Source: a virus
Virus record (IMG/VR): IMGVR_UViG_3300017971_000506
Location: 1-38,046 of that record
Reading direction: 5' to 3' (one strand)
Length of the DNA: 38,046 nucleotides
Made by a program: the position numbers and the translations under genes. The notes under the pieces are model-generated. The model was given only the letters and a program-made list of their open reading frames with translations, searched no databases and was not told the origin of the DNA. Shown piece by piece: positions 13,289 through 21,046 of this stretch. Within the stretch, counting starts at the first letter, position 1. The number at the start of each line of letters is the position of its first letter.

Positions 13289-13302
13289 AACCGCCCCCCT
13301 GG

Positions 13303-13740
13303 TTATTTCAATGCTTTAAGAATATCGGCCGCGTCGAATTCCGTACAAACTTCGTCGTAAGGACATTCCCAAGCGTTTAACGTCCCGTCGCGGTCGAAAA
13401 GATAACTGTTTGGTCTATGACAAAACGGGTCCGGGCATTTCTTCGCGACCGTTAAGTTTATATGGCTTTCGTATCCAAGCCGGGCCGGGTCCGTCCCGGA
13501 CCAACAAACGACCGCTTTTTTTCCAAGGGCGGCGGCGGCGTGCTGTCCCATAGAATCTATTAACAAAAGTTTTTCGGCGTTTTCCATTAAGGCCAGGGAA
13601 AGCCGCAAAGGATAGGAAACACTTTCCGCCCCTTCGATTTCCGCTTGCGTCGCGGCTTTCATAACCATAACGTGAAAATCCTTTTTCATATCGTTAACGA
13701 CGGCTTGGACCGTTTCGATAGGTAACGACCGAATAAACAT
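13303..13740 (-). CDS. Glycosyltransferase family 9, C-terminal part (downstream of in-frame UGA)
   Basis: The C-terminal half of a GT9 (ADP-heptose:LPS heptosyltransferase-like) protein, 145 residues if it starts at 13740. Its LLLIDSMGQHAAAALGKKAVVCWSGTDP segment is the nucleotide-sugar-binding region, and the Cys-containing tail (CPDPFCHRP, WECPYDEVC) is typical of the family. GT9 sequence continues upstream without interruption to 13905 in the same frame, up to a TGA (13908-13906) that separates it from the N-terminal half. No convincing ribosome site precedes the ATG at 13740, so it is probably made only by readthrough or not at all. Confidence 0.7.
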   Translation of the reverse strand: MFIRSLPIETVQAVVNDMKKDFHVMVMKAATQAEIEGAESVSYPLRLSLALMENAEKLLLIDSMGQHAAAALGKKAVVCWSGTDPARLGYESHINLTVAKKCPDPFCHRPNSYLFDRDGTLNAWECPYDEVCTEFDAADILKALK

Positions 13741-13905
13741 TTTCGCCGGGGGTTCGTTAGGCGACGGCGGTTTCCCCCCTTCGAATTGAATAAAGAAAAT
13801 CGGTTTCGGTTTCTGTTTGATAAACGCGGCCGCCTGTCGCTTTTCCTGTTTGGAAAAGAAAAGATCGGGTTTCGGATTGTCGAAGGGGACGTCTAATTGT
13901 TCACA

Positions 13906-14268
13906 TCAAAGCCGGGTTAAATGGACCGGGTCGCCGCGCAAATACGACCGGGCGTAATAAGGTTCGCTTTTCAAAACTTCGGCGTCCTGGTCGACGATAT
14001 AATCGTCGTAAAAAAACGTCGTGTTTCCCATGAAATAAGGACGGTAAACGTTCGGGTTATAATTGAAAATATCGGGATAGCCCGACAGGACGACGATATT
14101 TCGGTCCGGGTATTTCTTTTTAATTCCCCGGATAACGACGGTCGACATAATGCATTTACCGATACCGCCGTCGACGATAAAGACGACGGATTTTTCCGCC
14201 GCGTCCCGGCCGCGTCTTTTCCCGGCCTTTACTTTTCTGATATCTTTTTTCGCTTTGGCTTTCGACAT
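13906..14268 (-). CDS. Glycosyltransferase family 9, N-terminal part (ends at in-frame UGA)
   Basis: 120 residues. A basic Lys/Arg-rich N-terminus (residues 1-22) is followed by VVFIVDGGIGKCIMSTVVIRGIKKKYPDRNIVVLSGYPDIF, the GT9 fold start with GGIGK where the family usually has G-x-G-D. The frame stops at TGA (13908-13906) after HLTRL and resumes at once with CEQLDVPFDN in the same frame. The complete protein would be 321 residues, the normal GT9 length. A UGG-to-UGA change (Trp) would explain it. The start follows AAAAAAGGAA. Confidence 0.75.
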   Translation of the reverse strand: MSKAKAKKDIRKVKAGKRRGRDAAEKSVVFIVDGGIGKCIMSTVVIRGIKKKYPDRNIVVLSGYPDIFNYNPNVYRPYFMGNTTFFYDDYIVDQDAEVLKSEPYYARSYLRGDPVHLTRL

Positions 14269-14294
14269 TTCCTTTTTTCCTTTCCTGTTATCGG

Positions 14295-14394
14295 GGCCAG
14301 GTCCCCCCGGATTTCCGGGGTATAAAGACCCGCGCCCCCTTGCGTTCGTCGATTGTCGGCCAACGTCGCGACGTTTTTTTCGGCGGTCCTGGCC
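14295..14394 (+). repeat. Dispersed TATAAAGAC/T-tract element, copy C
   Basis: Bounded by GGCCAGG (14295-14301) and CCTGGCC (14388-14394). It has the CCCCGG-ATTT-CCGGGG hairpin (14305-14320), TATAAAGACC (14321-14330), CCTTGCGTTCGTCG, GGCCAACGTCGCGACG and seven T (14374-14380). It lies between the small tail gene and the GT9 gene. In minus orientation its TTTATA box is about 53 bp before the GT9 ATG. Confidence 0.75.
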
Positions 14395-14402
14395 GAAATC
14401 GG

Positions 14403-14669
14403 TTAAACGTCTTGCGCGGTCGAAAATTTGTCCAGGGTTTTAAGATCGCCGTAAAGGTCGGCCCGGTCTTTATCGACGCCCGGCGTAAGGTCGAAAGTAT
14501 GCCTTTCGTCCTTTACGAAATTCATAACGTCCGCCGTCCTGGTCGCGGCGTCCTTATAAAGTGCGACCTGGACTTTTACTTTTTCTTGCCTGTGGTCCGC
14601 TTCGACGCCAATTATTTTCCAATAGTTATTCGTATGTCCCTTAAACGCTTCGTCTAATTGCAAGGCCAT
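14403..14669 (-). CDS. Small conserved tail-region protein
   Basis: An 88-residue protein starting MALQLDEAFKGHTNNYWKII, followed by beta strands (KVKVQVALYKDAATRTADVMNFV) and a charged tail. The ALxLxExFKGxxxNYWKI opening is common in small proteins encoded next to phage tail-fibre genes; the role is unknown. The start at 14669 is chosen over an upstream in-frame GTG/ATG because AGGGGG lies just before it. Confidence 0.7.
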   Translation of the reverse strand: MALQLDEAFKGHTNNYWKIIGVEADHRQEKVKVQVALYKDAATRTADVMNFVKDERHTFDLTPGVDKDRADLYGDLKTLDKFSTAQDV

Positions 14670-14695
14670 AACGACCCCCTTTCTTTTTTTGTTTC

Positions 14696-16429
14696 TTACG
14701 ACCAACCAACCGCCAGGCCGTTACAAAATACAATCCCGTTACAAGTACCGTCGCAACCTGGATAAGACCCGGACCCGACAATTAGTTGACAGTTAAAGCA
14801 AACGCAACCTTCAAACGTCGCGGACGCATAAGACCCGGACCCGTTACCGAAATAAACGGCCCCGCAATCGAATTGCATACAACAATCGCCGGACAATATA
14901 TAACAAAGCGGGACCGAAGAACACCCTATATAAGTCGTCCCGTAAATCGCGCAAGGGGTAGTATAACAAATATCGAAGCCGCTAAAAAGTGTCGCTTGTC
15001 CGCCCCCGGATTGTTCGCAATAACATAGACAACAACAATACGACGTTAAAGAGCCGCCGGACCCGCCCCAACCGAAAAGCATAGAACAACCCGCGCAAAC
15101 GTCGCAACCTGAAAACAAAGCACAACAAGCGCAAACGTCGCAAGACGCCGTAACGCATTGGCCTATAAATAAATTACATTGCGACCCGCAATAGATAAAG
15201 CCGTTATTAAAATTACAGAAATCGCAACCGTAGCCGCAACAATCAAAACAAACCCCGCAAAAGAAATAACCTTCGCCGCCATAGAAACCGCCTGTCGAAG
15301 AATTGCACGCGCAAAACGCGCAATCGGAAAAGAAAGACGCGCCGTTACAGGTCGTTACGTTACAATAAGTGTCGGTCGGATATAGGCAAGACCCGGACGC
15401 GGACCATAGGCCGCCGCCGCCGCCCCCCGCGCCTGGATACCAACAATTATTCGACGCACACCAGGTAAGGACGCAACCGTCGGACGCGCCCCCGGACGTT
15501 ATCGCGGACGGATTAAGACAAGACAAACCCGACGCGTCGCCGCTATACGAATTACCCGAAACGACGCCGGACGAATATAGGGCGACGGTGTTAATACAAT
15601 TCGTCGTCCGTAACCAACCGTCGACGCAAGCGTTTTGACCAAGACACGCGAAGCCGGAACATTGGACCCAAAGCCCGGCCGCCGACGTTTGGGGCCGCCA
15701 ACAACCCCCGGACGCGTACCATGTAAGGACCTGGCCGTCGGACGCGCCGTCCGCCGTTAATTGACTTGTCGGTAAAGCCGTTAACCCGGACCCGGACCCG
15801 TAAAAGGACGTCGCGCAAACGGACGCCCCGTTAACGATATCGTTTCCGCCCATATTGATAACGCCCGACATTGTCCCCCCGGCCAGGGGTAACTTTGTCG
15901 TATCGTTAACCGTTTGCGGCCGCCAACAAGACCCGGACGCGTACCATGTAAGGACCTGGCCGTCGGTCGCGCCGTTTTGTGTTAATTGGTCCGAAGGGAC
16001 GCCCGTTAAGCCGGACCCGGCCCCGTAAAAGATCGACGCGCAAGCGTTACCAATCGACGTTATATTTTCGCCGTCCATATTGATAGGCCCCGACATTGTC
16101 CCCCCGGCCAATGGCAATTTAGACGGGTCCGTCGCGGACACGTTATCCAAGCCGGACCCGTCCCCGTAAAAGGTCCCGGCCGCGCATATATCGCCCAAAC
16201 TGCAAACGTAGGTCGTCGCCTGGACATAGGACCCGGCCGTTAGATAGGTCCCCGCCTGGACGTAACCCCCGGCGATAACCTGGTTAGCCGATTCGACATA
16301 ACCCCCCGCCGTAACGTTTGCGTCCGATTCGACATTGCCGACGGCCGTAACCTTTCCCCCCGCGACGACGTTGTTATTTGCTTCGACGTAACCTGAAGAA
16401 CAAACGTTTTCGAATTCTTGAACGGGCAT
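14696..16429 (-). CDS. Cysteine-rich tail-fibre protein
   Basis: A 577-residue protein with fibre signatures. The N-terminal part repeats VxAGGYVxA/T motifs (residues 20-75). Two modules of about 70 residues share SKLPLAGGTMSGPINMDG, FYGxGSGLT, DGQVLTWYASGxCWRPQ. The C-terminal 240 residues are glycine/aromatic-rich with about 40 cysteines, often as CxxC, CC or CxC (FCGVCFDCCGYGC, SYCCCLCYC). Total cysteine is about 55 (roughly 9.5%), far above any ordinary phage fibre. A beta-solenoid stabilised by disulfides or metal is possible. AAGGGGG precedes the ATG. Confidence 0.8.
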   Translation of the reverse strand: MPVQEFENVCSSGYVEANNNVVAGGKVTAVGNVESDANVTAGGYVESANQVIAGGYVQAGTYLTAGSYVQATTYVCSLGDICAAGTFYGDGSGLDNVSATDPSKLPLAGGTMSGPINMDGENITSIGNACASIFYGAGSGLTGVPSDQLTQNGATDGQVLTWYASGSCWRPQTVNDTTKLPLAGGTMSGVINMGGNDIVNGASVCATSFYGSGSGLTALPTSQLTADGASDGQVLTWYASGGCWRPQTSAAGLWVQCSGFACLGQNACVDGWLRTTNCINTVALYSSGVVSGNSYSGDASGLSCLNPSAITSGGASDGCVLTWCASNNCWYPGAGGGGGGLWSASGSCLYPTDTYCNVTTCNGASFFSDCAFCACNSSTGGFYGGEGYFFCGVCFDCCGYGCDFCNFNNGFIYCGSQCNLFIGQCVTASCDVCACCALFSGCDVCAGCSMLFGWGGSGGSLTSYCCCLCYCEQSGGGQATLFSGFDICYTTPCAIYGTTYIGCSSVPLCYILSGDCCMQFDCGAVYFGNGSGSYASATFEGCVCFNCQLIVGSGSYPGCDGTCNGIVFCNGLAVGWS

Positions 16430-16444
16430 AGCGGCCCCCTTTAT

Positions 16445-16672
16445 TTACGGCGTAATTTTTACGACCAGGTTAGACTTTGTCCCGGACGGATTAACCAGGT
16501 AAAACCAAACTTCGTCCGTCGCATCTTTCCAAATCATAACTTGCAATTTATTAGACGACGCCCCCGAATTGTAAAGCCGCCAAAGGGTGTTCGTCGTAAA
16601 GCCGTTTCCGCTTGTAACGTGATTAAGGACCGTATCGTCGACGGCGGCCGGGACGACGTCTAACCGTAAATT
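16445..16672 (-). CDS. In-frame extension of the BppU-like gene beyond a UAA stop
   Basis: 75 codons open in the same frame directly after the TAA (16675-16673) of the upstream gene. The peptide (NLRLDVVPAAVDDTVLNHVT at the start, later LWRLYNSGASSNKLQVMIWK and VWFYLVNPSGTKSNLVVKITP) looks like a beta-sandwich domain. Its codon choice matches neighbouring genes (TCG, GAC, GAA). No ATG/GTG/TTG with a ribosome site lies near its beginning. It is either a readthrough domain, a frameless remnant after mutation, or a gene with an unusual start. Confidence 0.45.
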   Translation of the reverse strand, partial: NLRLDVVPAAVDDTVLNHVTSGNGFTTNTLWRLYNSGASSNKLQVMIWKDATDEVWFYLVNPSGTKSNLVVKITP

Positions 16673-17233
16673 TTATCCGTCGTAAGAATAATCGAAACCG
16701 TTTCGGAAATCTATAACGTTAGCCGGGGGGTCGACCGTTACGGAATTGGTTTCGAAACTTGCGACGGCCGGGCTTATGTATTGGCTTTCGGCCCCTGTAT
16801 TCGCGGACGGGTTTAACCATAATTCGATCGACGGTAACGTATTCCCGAAATCGGACAAACGCAAGTCGCCGTAAAACCTTTCCTTTACGACGTTATTTGT
16901 CCGCCATTGCGACGCCGGAAACGTCGCGGTAAATTGCCCGGCCGGACCGTCGGTAACGGTTATCGTCGTTTCGGCCCAAAAGGACGTCGACGAAAGATCG
17001 GTCTTAAAACCGACGGTCCCGGTTTTGCCCGAAATGTCGATAGCGGCTTCGGCGACGCTATCGGTAACGGTCCCGGATATCGTAAAACCCGTAAACGATT
17101 TGTGATTAACGACGACGTTTTCGTTTGCCTGGACGTCGAAAACAAGGTCGACCGTCCTATCGGCCAGGACCCCCGAAGCAAAGGCGGCCGCTATTAACCC
17201 GATTAACGATATAAGATAATATAACCGTTTCAT
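16673..17233 (-). CDS. BppU-like baseplate/tail protein with N-terminal hydrophobic segment
   Basis: A 186-residue protein. Residues 1-24 (MKRLYYLISLIGLIAAAFAS at the start) look like a signal peptide, unusual for a virion protein. The remainder resembles the BppU N-terminal beta-sandwich found in baseplate upper proteins (AAIDISGKTGTVGFKTDLS, TITVTDGPAGQFTATFPAS). It could attach the fibre to the baseplate. The TAA stop is followed in the same frame by 75 more codons (16445-16672). Confidence 0.65.
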   Translation of the reverse strand: MKRLYYLISLIGLIAAAFASGVLADRTVDLVFDVQANENVVVNHKSFTGFTISGTVTDSVAEAAIDISGKTGTVGFKTDLSSTSFWAETTITVTDGPAGQFTATFPASQWRTNNVVKERFYGDLRLSDFGNTLPSIELWLNPSANTGAESQYISPAVASFETNSVTVDPPANVIDFRNGFDYSYDG

Positions 17234-17294
17234 AGCGAAACCCTTTCTATTTTCGACCGTATCAAATAGCCGAAATATTTACCAGGACAAAAAA

Positions 17295-17552
17295 TTAACC
17301 GTCGTCTTTAGCGTCTTTCCGTAGGGCTTTCGGGATATATTTTTCTAACGCTTCGGAAAGCGCGGCCATTGCGTCGCCGTGTTTCTTATTCAATTCGCGG
17401 CGGTTTGCTTCGGCCTTTTGGATTTCCCCTTTTATCTTGTCGACCGCTTCCCGGCATTTCTTAACGGCCGGGTCGTCGCCGTGTTCGTATTCGGCGACCA
17501 TAAAGGCCGCGTTTCTTACGCGCTGTTTTTCTTGTTCTTTTTCTCTGTCCAT
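17295..17552 (-). CDS. Coiled-coil hypothetical protein
   Basis: An 85-residue, highly charged helical protein (MDREKEQEKQRVRNAAFMVA, then REAVDKIKGEIQKAEANRRELNKKHGDAMAALSEALEKYI) predicted to form one long coiled coil. The function is unknown. It lies between copy D of the dispersed element and the BppU-like gene. The start follows AAAAGGAAA. Confidence 0.7.
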   Translation of the reverse strand: MDREKEQEKQRVRNAAFMVAEYEHGDDPAVKKCREAVDKIKGEIQKAEANRRELNKKHGDAMAALSEALEKYIPKALRKDAKDDG

Positions 17553-17571
17553 TTTCCTTTTGCCTTTCTCA

Positions 17572-17655
17572 CAAAGCCGCCATTTCCAGGGGTATAAAGA
17601 CCCGCGACGCCTTGCGTTCGTCGTTTTTGGGCCAACGTCGGCCCTTTTTTTTTCG
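17572..17655 (+). repeat. Dispersed TATAAAGAC/T-tract element, copy D
   Basis: Contains CAAAGCCGCC (17572-17581), AGGGGTATAAAGACCCGCGA, GCGTTCGTCG, a 5-bp hairpin GGGCC-AACGTC-GGCCC (17629-17644) and nine T (17645-17653). It is almost identical to copy E over 65 bp. The hairpin plus T-tract is a classical intrinsic terminator for plus-strand RNA. It abuts the stop codon of the minus-strand gene at 17656. Confidence 0.8.
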
Positions 17656-17850
17656 CTATCCGTCGTCCTGCCAGGGATACGGCGGGATACTGTCTAATTT
17701 CGCCGATATCGCGTTAACGACCTGTTGTAAGGTCCGGGGCGGTAATCCGACTTGCGCCCGGACGATATTTATTTCGTCCATTGTAACCCTTGCGACCGCG
17801 TCTATCAACTGCGGCCCGAATTTATGATATAACTGTTCGGCCGTCGCCAT
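17656..17850 (-). CDS. Small hypothetical tail-region protein
   Basis: A 64-residue helical protein starting MATAEQLYHKFGPQLIDAVA and ending PPYPWQDDG. The start at 17850 overlaps the upstream stop as TAATG, which supports coupling; an upstream alternative start would extend deep into that gene. The family is unknown. Confidence 0.65.
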   Translation of the reverse strand: MATAEQLYHKFGPQLIDAVARVTMDEINIVRAQVGLPPRTLQQVVNAISAKLDSIPPYPWQDDG

Positions 17851-18311
17851 TAGAAAAACCAACCTTTCGCCGTTATGTCGCAATTAACCAGGTCCGTATT
17901 ATTGTCCAACCGATAACGGGCGGCCCGGTTATCGTCCAGGGCGACGACCAGGTCGACCCGGTTAAACACGTTCGACGCCTGGACCAAAACCGCGCCTTCG
18001 CTTTCCGCGCCGCCGCCCTTGCGTCGAAACTTTACCTTTTCCCCGATCGTCGGCCCCTTAACCCTTACGTTAATTATAACGACTTGCGTATCGGCCGGGA
18101 CGATAGACGAAAAACTTAAATCATGGAAAGACCCGTCGGCCGTAAGGTCCGACAATTCCCAATCAAAATCCGCCGTCGTCGGCCGGGGGACGAAAACCGC
18201 CCCTTTCAATTTCGGCCGTCCAAGGCCCCCGGCTTTCGGGTCGAAGGCGGCCCCCGCGTTAAATTTCGAAAGGTCGATAAAGTCGCCGAAATCTATTGTA
18301 TCGCCCGACAT
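17850..18311 (-). CDS. Hypothetical structural protein
   Basis: A 153-residue protein, mainly beta-strands: FDWELSDLTADGSFHDLSFSSIV, TQVVIINVRVKGPTIGEKVKFRRKG, then VLVQASNVFNRVDLVVALDDNRAARYRLDN. This alternation is typical of phage tail-tip or fibre head domains (a jelly-roll-like fold is likely but not shown). It lies between the large fibre and the small helical gene in the tail module. Confidence 0.65.
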   Translation of the reverse strand: MSGDTIDFGDFIDLSKFNAGAAFDPKAGGLGRPKLKGAVFVPRPTTADFDWELSDLTADGSFHDLSFSSIVPADTQVVIINVRVKGPTIGEKVKFRRKGGGAESEGAVLVQASNVFNRVDLVVALDDNRAARYRLDNNTDLVNCDITAKGWFF

Positions 18312-18320
18312 AATTTCCCC

Positions 18321-20336
18321 TTATGTTACCATACCGTGATTTTGTAATTGCGTGTAAAGGTCTAAAACAAATTGTCGTAACTCGCCGTCCCTGGCCGCCC
18401 CCGTAACGGTCGGGGGGCTATATGTCATTGTCTGCTGATCGGTTAAAACTTGCGTCCCGTTCATAGCGATATAACGGGTCGCCCCGACGAAATCCATATA
18501 CGGTTCCATATCTAACGACGACCCATAGAAATAACGACCGCCGCCGCCGGACCCGTTAAAATACATAACGGACGACCCGTCGTAAGGGTCGTAAAGATAA
18601 CCGTTAAACCAATCTAAAACTTGATACCAGGACCCGGAATTTTTTTCGTGTAATGTCCCGCCGTCCCAATCGACGACGTAACCCCCGGCCCCGTAAGGAT
18701 AAAGCCGTCTATTTTTCCAATCGACCGAATCCGTCGCGGGGTTTTCCAGGTCGGAAAATAAACGGCCTTCGTCCCAACGGCCGACAACGTTTGTCCCGTC
18801 CGTATCGTAAAGCCGCCGCAAATTCCAATCAATAGACTTATACGTCGAAAGGTCGTTTAAGTGACAATCCAACCAATCTAACGACCATTCGTAATCATAA
18901 TCGTTACCGTAAAACAGTCGGCCCAATTCCAGGTCGATACGTTTGTCCGGGGTCGCCGTCGATCCGTGTATCGCGTTCCAATAGCCGATAGATTGAAACC
19001 CGGCCCAACCTTCGCCGTCGATACTGTCGTCCCAAACGCCGCCAAGCGTCGCGTGCCGCTTATCGTGATCGTCTAACGATTTGTAATCGTCGCGCCTATC
19101 TTCGACCCAAGACGTATCTAATTGGTTATGTCTACAAAATTCTTCGATATAATCGTGGACGAAATCTTCGTCGATATCGTCGTTAGTACCGATCGCGGAA
19201 AAGTCGGCGTAAACAATATGGAAACCGTCGGGCGAAATCGGGTTTCGCCGTCTACACATAACCAAATATTCGCCCGTATCTTCGCCGGACGAAACCGTCG
19301 GCCCTGTAAAACTTGTAATGTCCGAATAAGTAAAATCGGGGGTCGCCCCGTAGACGTCGAAATCATACGCCTGGAAACGTCTTTCGTCGCCCCAAATCGC
19401 CGACGACGAAACCGATTTAACTTCTAACGACCTGTTGGCCGCGTGATACGTCCAATCGTCCCACTTATGCGAATCTATCCGGGCGTATTTCTTTTCGGTA
19501 AACCCGGATAACCCGGCGTAATCGAAATACGAAATCGCGTAATCGTTTTCGTAATTGGTTATATTGTCCCGGTGTATAATGTCGCGCCAGGAATTCCAAT
19601 CTTGTAACGTCCCGATACGTTCGAAAGGGGTAGTCGTCGCGTCGTATGGTTCGTCCTGATATCCAAGCGACCCCAATTTCGGGAAAACCGAATCGTAATT
19701 AGGGTGTCCGTCCGGGACTAAATGAAAATCTTTTATTTCGCCGCCGCGCCAAAGGTGGTCTATTTCCAACCAACCCCCGACATTTTCGACTTTCGCCAGG
19801 ACCTTAAAAACGTTATACGCGTCGGACGTATCCGGCCAGGGGGGGCGGGACGAATACCAATATTCGACCTTTAATTGGTCCGGCGTAATATTGTCGTAAT
19901 CCTGGTAAGCCCCCGCGTTATTCCATAGGACCAAAACGACGTAAATAATATCGCCGTCGTAAATTTCGTAACCAGGTTTCCCGATAGCGTCGTCCGTGTC
20001 GTCCGTGAAATCCGCGCCCCCGGCCCCCGTATAATATCCGTCGTCTATTGTCGATCGTATCCCGTCCCCGGTTTCGGTCGCGGTCCGTTCGAAATAGCCG
20101 CCGCGTATTCGGATATTCGCTTCGGTCCCGGACGGCGTATAATCCGGGTCCTGGTAAACCTGGAAAGGCCAACGGTCGCCGTCTATGTATTTCGACGAAA
20201 AGGTCGTCCCGGCCGGGGTTTGTTTTACCTTAACCGAATCGGACGAAAGCGGCCGGATACTTTTAATATATTCGTGTATCCTTTGCGCCCATTTGAAAAC
20301 TTCGTTTCCCTTTGTCGGGCTTGGTGGAAATAACAT
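18321..20336 (-). CDS. Large tail-fibre / receptor-binding protein with DW repeats
   Basis: A 671-residue protein. The N-terminus (MLFPPSPTKGNEVFKWAQRI, SIRPLSSDSVKVKQTPAGTTF) resembles attachment domains. The middle is rich in Trp, Tyr and Asp. Residues 480-610 contain degenerate repeats of about 18-22 residues with the pattern xxDWxxxRLYD (SLDWLDCHLND, SIDWNLRRLYD, SVDWKNRRLYP, VLDWFNGYLYD), typical of trimeric fibre shafts. The C-terminus ends in a helix (DGELRQFVLDLYTQLQNHG), which may be a trimerisation tail. ATG at 20336 follows GGGGGCAAG. Confidence 0.75.
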   Translation of the reverse strand: MLFPPSPTKGNEVFKWAQRIHEYIKSIRPLSSDSVKVKQTPAGTTFSSKYIDGDRWPFQVYQDPDYTPSGTEANIRIRGGYFERTATETGDGIRSTIDDGYYTGAGGADFTDDTDDAIGKPGYEIYDGDIIYVVLVLWNNAGAYQDYDNITPDQLKVEYWYSSRPPWPDTSDAYNVFKVLAKVENVGGWLEIDHLWRGGEIKDFHLVPDGHPNYDSVFPKLGSLGYQDEPYDATTTPFERIGTLQDWNSWRDIIHRDNITNYENDYAISYFDYAGLSGFTEKKYARIDSHKWDDWTYHAANRSLEVKSVSSSAIWGDERRFQAYDFDVYGATPDFTYSDITSFTGPTVSSGEDTGEYLVMCRRRNPISPDGFHIVYADFSAIGTNDDIDEDFVHDYIEEFCRHNQLDTSWVEDRRDDYKSLDDHDKRHATLGGVWDDSIDGEGWAGFQSIGYWNAIHGSTATPDKRIDLELGRLFYGNDYDYEWSLDWLDCHLNDLSTYKSIDWNLRRLYDTDGTNVVGRWDEGRLFSDLENPATDSVDWKNRRLYPYGAGGYVVDWDGGTLHEKNSGSWYQVLDWFNGYLYDPYDGSSVMYFNGSGGGGRYFYGSSLDMEPYMDFVGATRYIAMNGTQVLTDQQTMTYSPPTVTGAARDGELRQFVLDLYTQLQNHGMVT

Positions 20337-20351
20337 CTTGCCCCCTGGCCG

Positions 20352-21035
20352 CTATGTCGCGGCGTCGTAAATATCAGTTTTCCAACCCTTTTCGGCGTAT
20401 TGCCATGTTTCGGTCATTTCGAATTTTTCGCCGACTTCCCGGACGTTAAGCGACATTTTTAACCATTTGTTAGTCGTCGCCCCGGACAATCCTTTCGCGT
20501 TCATTTGCGCGGAATTAAAACGCTTCGCGACATTCTTTACGGCTTCGGTTTCGGAAAACGTAAACGACGATAAAATTTCTTGTCGTTTATAAACGGGCTG
20601 TGGCGACAATTCGGCTTCGATTCCCTCCCAATCGCCGACGCCGACTTTCTTTTCCTTGTCGTAATTGGTCCCGCTTGCGTTACTGTTTTGGCCGATCGGG
20701 ATTTCGATAACGTTAGAATCTATTTCCCTGGTAATGGTCCCGACGGGCGGGATAACTTCGCCGGACCCGGTCGTTTGCCTGTATAGATAAGTAACGATCG
20801 CGTTTTTTGGTCCGTCCTTTTGAATACCGATTTCGACCAGGACGGCCGACGCATAGGGGGCCGGGTGGGGGTCGCCGAAATTAACGCCGTAAGCGGCGAT
20901 AGCGGCTTCGGCCGTCGCGTAATTCGTGTCGTAAATATGCGTTACTTCGGGTCCGTTATCCGTCTTTTTAATCGACGGGCTGTTAAGCCGTTCTTTTAGA
21001 TAACCCCCGGTCCAACCTATTCTAACGTTTGACAT
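20352..21035 (-). CDS. Hypothetical tail protein
   Basis: A 227-residue protein of unknown family in the tail module, directly downstream of the tape measure gene. Beta-rich segments (AVLVEIGIQKDGPKNAIVTYLYR, IDSNVIEIPIGQ) alternate with a C-terminal part containing KWLKMSLNVREVGEKFEMTETWQYAEKGW, which resembles the last strands of minor tail/baseplate proteins. A distal-tail or tail-tip protein is the most likely role from position. Confidence 0.65.
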   Translation of the reverse strand: MSNVRIGWTGGYLKERLNSPSIKKTDNGPEVTHIYDTNYATAEAAIAAYGVNFGDPHPAPYASAVLVEIGIQKDGPKNAIVTYLYRQTTGSGEVIPPVGTITREIDSNVIEIPIGQNSNASGTNYDKEKKVGVGDWEGIEAELSPQPVYKRQEILSSFTFSETEAVKNVAKRFNSAQMNAKGLSGATTNKWLKMSLNVREVGEKFEMTETWQYAEKGWKTDIYDAAT

Positions 21036-21046
21036 TATTAACCCCC

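Noticed and set aside
14696-16429. Diversity-generating retroelement target in the fibre
   Set aside because: No reverse transcriptase gene or template repeat is present in the window.
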